Part shown: one piece after another, positions 7,308 to 14,832 of the stretch
Position numbering within the stretch: the stretch's first letter is position 1
How the letters are laid out: every line of letters starts with the position of its first letter
Assembly (NCBI GenBank): GCA_965248685.1
Contig: CBDFKC010000004.1
Span: forward strand, 1 to 64,000
Origin: VYFG01 sp965248685
GTDB lineage: Bacteria; Pseudomonadota; Gammaproteobacteria; Arenicellales; Poriferihabitantaceae
DNA: 64,000 bases
Direction of reading: 5' to 3'
Notes under the pieces: generated by a model
Told to the model about the DNA's origin: nothing
Databases searched by the model: none
The model's input: the letters and a program-made list of their open reading frames with translations, nothing else
Made by a program: the position numbers and the translations under genes

Positions 7308-8852
7308 ATGCCTACCAAGAGAGTTTCAATGCGACAACTAAGAGAAATACTGCGTCTACGACTATGCGCTAATCTGTCCCTGCGACAGATCCATTCCAGC
7401 CTTCGTATCAGCCTGGGCGTGGCACAAAAAGTGGTCAGCAAGGCCGCAGTGCTTGCCATTGATTGGCCTGCCATCGATCAACTGGATGACCAACAGCTCG
7501 CCCGGCTGTTTTACCCACAGGCGGATACCGTATCCTCGTCCGCCTTCGAATCACCAGACTGGCGGGAAGTGCATCGTGAACTGCGCCGAAAGGGTGTGAC
7601 CAAACAGCTCCTGTGGGAAGAATACTGCCAGCAATTCCCTAATCGCTGCTACAGCTATTCCCAGTTCTGCTTCCTCTACACGGACTGGAAGGCCAAACAA
7701 AAGCGCTCCATGCGCCAGACCCACAAAGCAGGGGATAAGCTGTTTGTTGACTATGCTGGCCAAACCGTCCCCATTGTTAACGGTGATACCGGTGAAGTGC
7801 GATTTGCACAGATCTTTGTCGCGGTACTCGGCGCTTCCAATTACACCTACTGTGATGCAACCTGGTCGCAGACCATCCCGGATTGGTTAGGCAGTCATGC
7901 CAGAGCCCTGACCTTTTTCGGCGGGGTGCCCCGACTGATTGTCCCGGACAACCTCAAAAGTGGTGTTAGTAAAGCCTGTCGCTATGACCCCGATGCTCAT
8001 CCAGCCTACCAGCAACTCGCTGCCCATTATGGTACCGCGATCATGCCAGCACGTCCGTATAAGCCCAAGGACAAAGCTAAGGCGGAAGTTGGTGTTCAAA
8101 TCATCGAGCGCTGGATTCTCGCTCGACTGCGCCATCAAACCTTCTTCTCTCTGGCCGAACTGAATCAAGCGATAAAAGGATTGCTCGAATGGGCCAACCA
8201 GAAACCCTTCAAGCAACTTAAGGGGTCCCGGAAACAATGGTTCGAGTCCATCGACAAACCCGCCTTACAGCCCCTCCCTAAACATCCTTACGAATATACC
8301 GATATCAAAACCGTACGGGTCAATATCGATTATCACATTCAGTACCAGGACCATCTCTACTCGGTCCCCCATCATCTGGTCGGAGAGCGTCTCGTCCTGC
8401 ATGCCAAGGCCTATTTGATTGAGCTCTACTTCCACAATCGTCGGGTCGCCAGTCACCCTAGAAAGTTCTACCCTGGGGTGACCACCGTGCCAGAACACAT
8501 GCCACCGGCCCATCAATATCAACACAAATGGACAAGTGCCCGCATCCTGAACTGGGCCCAGGACATTGGTGACGAAGTTCGACAATGGGTGCATGTCCAA
8601 TTCCATAAAAAGGAACACGAGGAACAGGCATTCCGTGTTTGCCTGGGGTTGTTAAATCTCTCCAGACAGTATTCCGGCATGCGATTGAATAAAGCTTGTG
8701 CCATTGCCAACCAGCAGAAACTCTATCGGCTGAAACAAGTGAAGTCGATCTTACAAAGTCACCAGGATCAGTTGATCAGTGATCCGCCTCAACAGGAAAC
8801 ACGGCTTCCTCAAAGCCATGAAAACATCCGTGGACCCCATAGCTTCCATTGA
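7308..8852 (+). CDS. istA: IS21-family transposase IstA
   Basis: A 514-residue transposase. The N-terminus (about 1-50) holds a helix-turn-helix of the type MRQLREILRLRLCANLSLRQI used to bind the end repeats. The RNase-H-like core carries the DDE triad as Asp148 (KLFVDYAGQT), Asp214 (IVPDNLKSG) and Glu260 (KAKAEVGVQ). A C-terminal beta-barrel domain follows (YQDHLYSVPHHLVGERL). It catalyses strand transfer together with the IstB ATPase encoded next to it. The frame is intact, so the element may still be active. Confidence 0.93.
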   Translation: MPTKRVSMRQLREILRLRLCANLSLRQIHSSLRISLGVAQKVVSKAAVLAIDWPAIDQLDDQQLARLFYPQADTVSSSAFESPDWREVHRELRRKGVTKQLLWEEYCQQFPNRCYSYSQFCFLYTDWKAKQKRSMRQTHKAGDKLFVDYAGQTVPIVNGDTGEVRFAQIFVAVLGASNYTYCDATWSQTIPDWLGSHARALTFFGGVPRLIVPDNLKSGVSKACRYDPDAHPAYQQLAAHYGTAIMPARPYKPKDKAKAEVGVQIIERWILARLRHQTFFSLAELNQAIKGLLEWANQKPFKQLKGSRKQWFESIDKPALQPLPKHPYEYTDIKTVRVNIDYHIQYQDHLYSVPHHLVGERLVLHAKAYLIELYFHNRRVASHPRKFYPGVTTVPEHMPPAHQYQHKWTSARILNWAQDIGDEVRQWVHVQFHKKEHEEQAFRVCLGLLNLSRQYSGMRLNKACAIANQQKLYRLKQVKSILQSHQDQLISDPPQQETRLPQSHENIRGPHSFH

Positions 8853-8881
8853 CCCTTTACCCAACCCAAGAGAACCTCATT

Positions 8882-9619
8882 ATGTTACAGCAAACACTCA
8901 CACAACTTAGAAATCTGAAACTGGCCGGTATGGCCAACGCGCTCGTCCAGCAAACCGAACAGCCAGGAACTTATGAAGCATTATCCTTCGAGCAACGACT
9001 ACAATTGCTCACCGATTGTGAACAATCTGATCGTGATCAGCGTCGTCAGAAAAGACTGTTAAAAGCAGCCCAGTTCAAGTTGACTGCTCATGCCAAAGAC
9101 ATTGATTACCAGCACCCGAGAGGCTTGAAGCAGTCGCTGATGGCATCATTACTACAATGCGAATGGCTCAGCAAGCATCAGAATATACTGATTACCGGAC
9201 CTTGTGGAAGTGGTAAAACGTATTTGGCTTGTGCTATCGGACATACCGCTTGCCTGAAGGATTATCGAGTGAAATATTACCGACTCTCCCGGTTACTGCT
9301 GATGCTCAGTCAAGCTAAGGCAGATGGCTCTTATAGCAAGGTGCTCCTGGCGACGGCCAAACTCGATTTACTCATCGTGGATGATTGGGGGCTGGAAGCA
9401 CTCAATGCGGCCCAACGTAATGACTTGATGGAGATCATGGATGATCGACATGGGCATGCGTCCACCGTGATGATTAGTCAGTTGCCCACTGATCAGTGGT
9501 ATGCCGCAATCGGCGATAACACCCTGGCCGATGCCATTCTCGACCGCCTCATGCATAACGCCCATCGGATTAAATTAAAAGGTGAATCGATGCGCAAAAC
9601 GACCCTTGAGGTTGACTGA
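8882..9619 (+). CDS. istB: IS21-family helper ATPase IstB
   Basis: A 245-residue AAA+ ATPase from the ATG at 8882. The frame stays open back to a TTG at 8849 overlapping the istA stop, but MLQQTLTQLRNLKLAGM is the standard IstB start and is preceded by AAGAGAA, so 8882 is preferred. Walker A is GPCGSGKT (106-113) and Walker B LLIVDDWG (163-170). IstB oligomerises on target DNA and stimulates IstA. Intact and full length. Confidence 0.93.
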   Translation: MLQQTLTQLRNLKLAGMANALVQQTEQPGTYEALSFEQRLQLLTDCEQSDRDQRRQKRLLKAAQFKLTAHAKDIDYQHPRGLKQSLMASLLQCEWLSKHQNILITGPCGSGKTYLACAIGHTACLKDYRVKYYRLSRLLLMLSQAKADGSYSKVLLATAKLDLLIVDDWGLEALNAAQRNDLMEIMDDRHGHASTVMISQLPTDQWYAAIGDNTLADAILDRLMHNAHRIKLKGESMRKTTLEVD

Positions 9620-9670
9620 TCGTGAACACTTAAGGTAAAAAACAACTTCGAACAATACGTTGGTTAGCCG

Positions 9671-9737
9671 GTGTTCACCATCCGCCAGAATGGGTGTTCA
9701 TGATCATCCAGAATCACTGTTCACGATCACCAGAATA
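9671..9737. repeat. Right-end IS21 transposase-binding repeats
   Basis: Three inverted copies of the left-end unit (TGTTCAC ... CCAGAAT order) lie between 9671 and 9737. A further GATCGTGAACACT half-unit sits directly after the istB stop at 9619. Confidence 0.75.
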
Positions 9738-10405
9738 CGCAGAAACAGCGTACCGTTCAGATCGGGAGTCACCCATAGCCACAAGAGTGGCACACCGGCT
9801 AGAGCACCGACGAACAGGGCCTGATAAATCAGTAGCGTTGCAGTTGACTCTGTTTGCGAGAGCTTGCGGACCGAAATCACAGCGATGCCAGCTCCGAATG
9901 CTGCCAGGATCGGGATGAGAGCGTGGATATTAATAACGCCCTCGATACCTGGACGCATTACGATTACTACACCAATGAACCCAACTATTACTGCGGCAAT
10001 TCGGTGCGTTCCAACCCGCTCGTTTAAGAAACTCAATGCTAGAAGTGCAACAAAAAATACTTGGGCGAACCCTAATGTTATTGCTGTGGTTAAGGGAAGT
10101 ACCGCAACTGCCCAGATGCCACAAGACAAAGCAACGAATGCTCCGATTAAGCGCGCTGCATGCATTTTAGGGTGTTGGGTTTTCAGGCCTTCGGGGAATG
10201 ACTTTACGATTGATGGAATACAAGATGAAAATACAACGATCTGCCTAAAAAAGAGAATTTGTAGAACGTGATATTCCGTGACGGCTACTTTCGCCATTGC
10301 GGCAACAATGGCGAACAGGGCCGTGGCAAGCAATGCCCAGAGAATCCCTTTAATGTTATATATTGTTTGTCCAGGTGCTCCCTGGGCCTGATTATTGTCT
10401 GACAT
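9738..10405 (-). pseudogene. N-terminal fragment of the IS21-interrupted EamA/DMT transporter
   Basis: The minus-strand frame begins at the Met of MSDNNQAQGAPGQ near 10405 (an upstream TTG at 10465 is less likely) and gives about 222 residues of an EamA transporter: IKGILWALLATALFAIVAAM, FFRQIVVFSSCIPSIV, the first-half GVVIVMRPG loop typical of the end of EamA repeat one, and helices to PDLNGTLFLRI, where the IS begins. The rest of the protein is at 6841-7094. The insertion falls in the second EamA repeat, so function is lost. Confidence 0.85.
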
Positions 10406-10431
10406 AGGGCGATAAATCTCTTGAAGCTGCG

Positions 10432-10455
10432 GTAGTACCGTAGTACTATGGTACC
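10432..10455. promoter_or_regulatory. Clustered GTAGTAC/GGTACC repeats, candidate operator
   Basis: GTAGTAC, GTAGTAC and a GGTACC palindrome lie within 24 bases, between the divergent transporter remnant and the small RHH-like gene. Closely spaced short repeats of this kind are what ribbon-helix-helix proteins often bind, so autoregulation is possible. No direct evidence. Confidence 0.3.
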
Positions 10456-10498
10456 AAGTTACCAACCAACATTAAAGAGACATTTTTCGAGGTGTCAC

Positions 10499-10753
10499 AT
10501 GGCAGCAAGTAACAAGAAGGTCGAACGTGTTCAAACGGGCGTCCGTATCGAGAAACGCGTCTTGAAAGTTCTAAAAGCGATCGCGGCGCGCAATGAAATG
10601 GGTTTGGGAGATCTCATCGAAGGGATCGTGTTGCACAGCTTCGAGGGCAAGTGCCCCTTTTCCAAAGAAACCTTGGAATTCATCGAGCAAATGAGATCGG
10701 CCTATGGACTCGATCTGACTGCGGCAGACAGCCACAACCTGACGGAAGAATAG
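10499..10753 (+). CDS. Small conserved protein, ribbon-helix-helix-like
   Basis: An 84-residue protein from the ATG at 10499, preceded by GAGGTG; the open frame extends upstream but this start has the ribosome site. The order is a basic N-terminus (ASNKKVERVQTGVRIEKRVL) giving one strand, a helix (KVLKAIAARNEM), a turn GLGDLIEGIVLHSFEG giving a second helix, then a C-terminal helix and AADSHNLTEE. That beta-helix-helix order suggests a small DNA-binding dimer. I do not know a characterised member. It lies 6 bp before a LysE fragment, with which it may have formed an operon. Confidence 0.65.
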   Translation: MAASNKKVERVQTGVRIEKRVLKVLKAIAARNEMGLGDLIEGIVLHSFEGKCPFSKETLEFIEQMRSAYGLDLTAADSHNLTEE

Positions 10754-10759
10754 CTGCAA

Positions 10760-10897
10760 ATGATTTTCGATTTGGACCTCCTGGTTTTTATTGCTGTGCT
10801 CACTGTGGCGACCTTTACACCTGGCCCCGGTCTTGCGGCAATTGTTCTGGCAGAGGGTGTGCGCCGGGCGGTCTTGTTTTGCGTCGCCAGTAGATAA
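10760..10897 (+). pseudogene. N-terminal fragment of a LysE/RhtB-family exporter
   Basis: A 45-codon frame opens with DLDLLVFIAVLTVATFTPGP followed by GLAAIV, the signature of the first membrane helix of LysE/RhtB amino-acid exporters (T-P-G-P). Family members have about 205 residues; here the frame changes into unrelated sequence after about 35 residues and stops at 10895-10897. No later LysE helices are visible downstream, so the remainder was deleted. Confidence 0.75.
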
Positions 10898-11409
10898 TCA
10901 ATTTGATAATGGGTTAGGTTTTAGACGTCACGACAGTACTATTTATACGCTAACGGTGCTGCCGCTTTTCAGACTTTGACCTTATCTCCCATCCCACTGC
11001 TCGTCATCCTGCCTGGGCGGAATCCAGTGCTCTAAAAATGGCCGTCGGTCAACGGTTGTACTTGGCAGACCGAACCACAAACGTATTGTCGACCTTCGGT
11101 CAGAATTTTTTACTGGATTCCGATTTCACCGGTATGACGTCGTATGGTGTGTGATGATTCTCGGGTCTCTTCTATACCCTTTACGCCGGACATGCTGGAG
11201 GATCGGGGTTAGGTCTTCGATTTACGGTTGATCGAGCTGGTTGGTAAAATATAAGATTTGAGAGGATCAAGGCAGAGAATATATTATTGTCATGGGTGGA
11301 TTCAGAATGAGGAAACCACTATACAATTCCGATATTACCAAAGACCGTCAATCTGAGACCTGAGGGCCTTCTTTCGCTTTGGCCTATTTTTTTCATTAAC
11401 TGAATATCC
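10898..11409. other. Non-coding stretch with a decayed gene end and a REPIN-like element
   Basis: No supportable gene is present. The stretch contains the inverted-repeat element at 11002-11139, a partial GATCGGGGTTAGG match near 11211 to the short repeat family seen elsewhere, and GGGCCTTC...GGCCTATTTTTTT near 11367-11393, which could be an orphan terminator. Confidence 0.5.
11002..11139. repeat. REPIN-like inverted-repeat element, full copy
   Basis: The left arm CGTCATCC...GGAATCCAGT (11002-11026) and the right arm ACTGGATTCC...GGTATGACG (11112-11139) are inverted copies, with about 85 bases between. The right half is similar to the sequence at 38552-38599 (CGGTC...ACTGGAT...CACCGG.ATGACG), which shows that it is a dispersed family rather than a chance hairpin. 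Confidence 0.6.
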
Positions 11410-11724
11410 ATGGCCGAACTAAGTGTTCACTGTATAGACGTTAGCCGAGCACTTCCTGCTGCCGGGATGCGGGTAGTCAATCGTAAAGTCGATGATGACG
11501 CGGGCTCTATTAGTGATTCCATCCTCAAAACAACCGGTATGCTTGCTTCACCGATCGAAAACATCTCCAGTGGTGTCAACGAAGCTACATTTCACATTGG
11601 TTATTTTTATAGGGCAAGCGGTATTGAACTGATGGCACCCGGTTTTCTGGAACAGGTTCCAATTCGTTTTGGGGTTGCCGACGACAGGGTGCACTATCAA
11701 TTACCACTAAAGTTTACCCAATGA
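11410..11724 (+). CDS. Transthyretin-like protein lacking the HIUase C-terminal motif
   Basis: A 104-residue protein with the transthyretin/5-hydroxyisourate hydrolase fold: LSVHCIDVSRALPAAGMRV at the N-terminus includes His7 and the 'aGmrV' turn, EATFHIGYFYRAS lies mid-protein, and the end is DRVHYQLPL with His95. True hydroxyisourate hydrolases finish with a Y-R-G-S tetrapeptide that forms the active site and carry an arginine after the second strand. Both are absent: the protein stops at KFTQ, about ten residues early. It may be a non-enzymatic relative or a hydrolase that has lost its end. No other purine-catabolism gene is in the window. Confidence 0.7.
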   Translation: MAELSVHCIDVSRALPAAGMRVVNRKVDDDAGSISDSILKTTGMLASPIENISSGVNEATFHIGYFYRASGIELMAPGFLEQVPIRFGVADDRVHYQLPLKFTQ

Positions 11725-11868
11725 GGTTTTTCACCATTTCTAAGTGGGGGGTGATCACGGCATGATCTATTGCTCAAAGTTCTCCATATTCTGGCACTGG
11801 CCGCAATCTGCCAATAGCGTATTTTTTGCGAATGGCTGTAGTATGCAACGGGGAAATTAAAAACATCG

Positions 11869-12645
11869 ATGAAAAGTAGAAATACAAACTCGAAACGAGA
11901 GCAAATTTGTGCATTGCTGAAAAGCATAGAAACTGGCGACCCCGGACCAGTTGCTGTGGTTAATGAGTCGAAATACATTCAGCACAATCCTCAAACACAT
12001 GAAGGAAGTGAGGGGTTGGTAACTTTGTTCCAGCGATTGTCTAAGACTTCACCCCGAGTGAATATAGTGCGAGCCTTCGAAGATGGTGATTTTGTATTTG
12101 CCCACACCGAGTACGATTTCGCGAACCGAAATATTGGCTTTGAAGTATTCCGCTTTGAAGACGGTCAGGCGGTGGAACACTGGGATAATATCCAAAATAG
12201 GCAGGAACCAAATAAATCAGGACGCAGTATGGTGGACGGTCCAACCGAGGTGGTAGATCACGAAATGACTGAGAGCAATCGTGCTTTAGTTCGATCCTTT
12301 GTTGAAACCGTTCTTGTCGGTGGTGAACCCAATTGTTTGTTAGCCTATATAGACGAGAAATCCTACGCTGAACATAATCCACGACTTATCGACGATATAT
12401 CAGACCTTACAATAGAACTGGAGGTCTCCGAAAATGGTCGCAGGCAAGTTGACTATCAGCGTATGCATCGAGTTTTAGCTGAAGGTAATTTCGTCCTTAC
12501 CGTCAGCGAGGGTTTTTGTGGCGAAGAACACTCATCGTTTTATGATCTCTTTAGAGTCGAGGAAGGTAAGCTGGTTGAGCATTGGGATACGACTGAAAAG
12601 ATTGCACCAAAGAGTGAGTGGAAGAACGATAACGGTAAATTCTGA
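11869..12645 (+). CDS. Tandem SnoaL/NTF2-like domain protein
   Basis: A 258-residue protein made of two copies of a SnoaL-like (NTF2-fold) domain. Copy one (about 5-115) has YIQHNPQTHEGSEGL and ends EVFRFEDGQAVEHWDNIQ; copy two (about 130-250) has YAEHNPRLIDD and ends DLFRVEEGKLVEHWDTTEK. The Y-x-x-H-N-P and F-R-x-E-x-G-x-x-V-E-H-W-D motifs are those of the 'predicted SnoaL-like aldol condensation' group. Such proteins bind small hydrophobic ligands or catalyse aldol or isomerase reactions; the substrate is unknown. The duplication within one chain means that it folds as an internal pseudo-dimer. It stands alone on the plus strand. Confidence 0.75.
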   Translation: MKSRNTNSKREQICALLKSIETGDPGPVAVVNESKYIQHNPQTHEGSEGLVTLFQRLSKTSPRVNIVRAFEDGDFVFAHTEYDFANRNIGFEVFRFEDGQAVEHWDNIQNRQEPNKSGRSMVDGPTEVVDHEMTESNRALVRSFVETVLVGGEPNCLLAYIDEKSYAEHNPRLIDDISDLTIELEVSENGRRQVDYQRMHRVLAEGNFVLTVSEGFCGEEHSSFYDLFRVEEGKLVEHWDTTEKIAPKSEWKNDNGKF

Positions 12646-12743
12646 ATCTGCAATATAGAATCGCTTCGGGCCTGTTAATTCTTCAAACCGTAAATACTCA
12701 GAGTGGGTGAAAACTTGAATTTAAATTGGCTGCTGGAACATGA

Positions 12744-12836
12744 ATGTTAAAATCGGACGATACGATGATTGTAGTGGAGGATGAAGAACACTTATTTGGT
12801 ATTTTAGAGATTAATTGTGTGGAGTTATTCCAATGA
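12744..12836 (+). CDS. Possible small ORF coupled to the next one
   Basis: A 30-residue acidic frame (start MLKSDDTMIVVEDEEHLFG) ends with a TGA that overlaps the ATG of the following small frame (ATGA). I do not recognise it. The chained overlap with two downstream genes is the only argument for translation; it may equally be the debris of an older gene. Confidence 0.2.
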   Translation: MLKSDDTMIVVEDEEHLFGILEINCVELFQ

Positions 12837-12934
12837 GAAAAGCGGACAAACAACGTTTAGATCCTCTAGAAGTACTAGAATTGATCGACTATTACTCCAC
12901 CCGTTCCGTGCGCGAGGAAACTAGAGATTGGTAA
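12833..12934 (+). CDS. Possible small ORF upstream of the PhnD-like gene
   Basis: A 33-residue frame (MRKADKQRLDPLEVLELIDY start, rich in charged residues) begins in an ATGA overlap and stops five bases before the PhnD-like start codon. The tight packing suggests translational coupling, but length and lack of a known family keep confidence low. Confidence 0.25.
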   Translation: MRKADKQRLDPLEVLELIDYYSTRSVREETRDW

Positions 12935-12938
12935 TATT

Positions 12939-13760
12939 ATGATTCATGAAACAGCTCTTATAGCAAGTTTGCCAATGTACAACTTTCCCGAAATTCGGTC
13001 AGCCTTGGACGATTTTTGGAGCGGTCTTGTAGTCCATCTCAAACGAGAAGGAGTACATGATGTGCCGAGCAGATTAACTCATGGACTTCCTGTAAATAAA
13101 CTATGGAATGATCCAAGTCTGTTTTTTACACAGTGCTGCGGATACGATGTTGTAAATCAGTACTCCAGCTTGCTTTGTCCTATTGCTGTCCCTCATTTTT
13201 CGGCTTCTGGGTGTTCTGGATCAGAATATTCGAGTCTAATTGTCGTAAGAGACGATAACACTGCATCCGATGTGTTGGAGATGAAAGATGCGATTGCGGT
13301 CATAAATGGCCCTGAGTCCCACTCTGGTATGAGCGCATTACGCCATCTAGTTGCTTCACGTAGTGAAAGAGGAAAATTTTTTTCTGCGATAAAGATTAGT
13401 GGATCGCATATTGACAGTATTGAATACATTAAGGAGGGTTCTGCTGATGTAGCACCTATTGATTGCGTAACCTATGCACTACTCGAAAGGTATAGGCCGC
13501 AATCTGTTTGGGGTTTACGTGTGCTTGGACGAACTTTTACCGCTCCAGCACCGCCTTACGTTATCCGTAAGATAGGTACATTGAATTTCAAGGAGCGGTT
13601 ATGGACAGCGTTAGCGAAATCTTACGAAGACCCTTCTCTGCGTTCAGCCAGACAACGGCTTTTCTTGAAAGATATTGAGCAAGTATCGAGTAATTACTAC
13701 GATAAGATTCGAGCGTTTGAAGAGCACGCAATCAAATTAGAATATCCTGTTTTGGGATAG
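12939..13760 (+). CDS. PhnD/SsuA-like substrate-binding protein without signal peptide
   Basis: A 273-residue protein of the phosphate/phosphonate-binding PhnD-like group. It starts IASLPMYNFPEIRSALDDFW, the usual opening of the soluble subgroup, and has the YDVVNQYSSLLCPIAVPHF segment and a VAPIDCVTYALLERYRPQ segment that forms the ligand cleft (anion-binding D-C-V-T). There is no signal peptide or lipobox and no ABC permease or ATPase gene nearby, so it is probably a cytoplasmic or orphan binding protein rather than an importer component. The start follows two tiny overlapping frames. Confidence 0.75.
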   Translation: MIHETALIASLPMYNFPEIRSALDDFWSGLVVHLKREGVHDVPSRLTHGLPVNKLWNDPSLFFTQCCGYDVVNQYSSLLCPIAVPHFSASGCSGSEYSSLIVVRDDNTASDVLEMKDAIAVINGPESHSGMSALRHLVASRSERGKFFSAIKISGSHIDSIEYIKEGSADVAPIDCVTYALLERYRPQSVWGLRVLGRTFTAPAPPYVIRKIGTLNFKERLWTALAKSYEDPSLRSARQRLFLKDIEQVSSNYYDKIRAFEEHAIKLEYPVLG

Positions 13761-13982
13761 AAAAACGTAACCAAGTTACTCTTTTTCTCTGCCTAAGAAG
13801 TTCAAATTGTTTCATACGTGCCGTTTCTATTTGGATTTGATAGTCATCAGAGTCGAGTGGCCGTTTTACGGAAACAGTGGGTAGCGCCCAGCGAAAGATA
13901 AATGGCAGTTCTGGGCAAAACTCGGAGGGTCACTGTCCGACGATGTCTCAACTAGATCAGGGTATTTGTACGTTTTTACACT

Positions 13983-13990
13983 CTAACAGT
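13983..13990. repeat. Left 8-bp target duplication of the IS66 element
   Basis: CTAACAGT here is repeated exactly at 16408-16415, directly outside the two inverted ends. An 8-bp duplication is the standard product of IS66 insertion. Confidence 0.9.
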
Positions 13991-14071
13991 GTAAGCGCAT
14001 TACAAACGACGTACTTCACGTCTTCGATTAAGCCTGCTACGTTGCCTTGCCATTTATCGCAGGGGTGACTT

Positions 14072-14380
14072 ATGCCACAACAACGCGTTCGCCGATCAGA
14101 ATTGGACTGGCGGAAAGCACTTTCAGATTTTGAATCCAGTGGCTTGAGTGTAGTAGCCTACTGCCGAAAACATCACATCGGCGCCAAGGGATTCTACCGT
14201 GCCCGATCATTGTATCGTCATGGTGGTAACGGTAAACCATTTGTCCAAGCGGTTGCCAGTCCTGTGGTTCAACCCGCTTCGTCATTAATTGAGATCATTT
14301 TGCCCCATAGCCGTGTCCGGATCGATAGCAGTGTGTCACCTAGCTGGGTAGCGGACTTGTTGAAATCACTGGCGGCATGA
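14072..14380 (+). CDS. tnpA: IS66-family TnpA accessory protein
   Basis: A 102-residue protein with an N-terminal helix-turn-helix (DWRKALSDFESSGLSVVAYC then RKHHIGAKGFYRARS) and a C-terminal beta stretch LIEIILPHSRVRID. It is the first of the three IS66 genes and is needed with TnpB for transposition, though its exact role is unclear. Its stop overlaps the tnpB start by four bases (ATGA), so the two are translationally coupled. Confidence 0.88.
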   Translation: MPQQRVRRSELDWRKALSDFESSGLSVVAYCRKHHIGAKGFYRARSLYRHGGNGKPFVQAVASPVVQPASSLIEIILPHSRVRIDSSVSPSWVADLLKSLAA

Positions 14381-14727
14381 AGTGGTTTACGGATGCACCG
14401 CCGGTGTATTTGCATCGTGATCATGTCGATTTTCGCAAGGCGATCAATGGCCTGGTCGCGATCATTGAATCGGACATGGGCTTGTCGCCGTATCAAGATG
14501 CACTGTTTGTCTTCTGTAACCGGGGCCGGGACAAACTGAAAGTGATTCACTGGGACCGCACTGGATATGTGTTGTGGTACAAGCGCCTGGAGGAATCCAG
14601 GTTTCAGTGGCCACGGCGGCACAATAGCCCTTTGATGACGTTATCAACAGAACAATGGCACTGGTTATTGTCGGGTTATGACATCCTGAAAATGCAGGGT
14701 CATCAAGCGTTGCGTTACGGTACATAA
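14377..14727 (+). CDS. tnpB: IS66-family TnpB (Orf2-like) accessory protein
   Basis: A 116-residue protein of the IS66 Orf2-like family: VDFRKAINGLVAIIESDMG near residue 17, the LFVFCNRGRDKLKVIHWDR block and LWYKRLEESRFQWPR block are diagnostic. Usual length and intact. Starts in the ATGA overlap with tnpA. Confidence 0.93.
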   Translation: MKWFTDAPPVYLHRDHVDFRKAINGLVAIIESDMGLSPYQDALFVFCNRGRDKLKVIHWDRTGYVLWYKRLEESRFQWPRRHNSPLMTLSTEQWHWLLSGYDILKMQGHQALRYGT

Positions 14728-14832
14728 AGTAGGGTGAATCGGTGCGGTAAGAAACCTGAAAACGTTCGGCTATTGGCAATAAATAGTCGACCGTTGAACG
14801 GCATAACTGATTGAATAAAATATACTTCGGTC

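Larger units (their letters stand above)
7095..9737 (+). mobile_element. IS21-family insertion sequence (about 2.6 kb) inside a transporter gene
   Basis: The element carries istA and istB on the plus strand and ends in inverted TATTCTGG (7095-7102) and CCAGAATA (9730-9737). Inside each end lie several copies of a 22-bp unit built on GTGAACA and ATTCTGG, the repeated transposase-binding sites typical of IS21. The host gene reads correctly up to both ends (GTLFLRI on one side, MQFLLAMG on the other), so the boundaries are good to a few bases. I could not see an unambiguous target duplication; the flanks show only a short TGC match, so one end may be off by a few bases. Confidence 0.85.

Noticed and set aside
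9864..10271. 135-codon plus-strand frame over the transporter N-terminus
   Set aside because: Antisense to clear EamA helices, rich in Thr/Pro/Ile as expected from a shadow of membrane codons.
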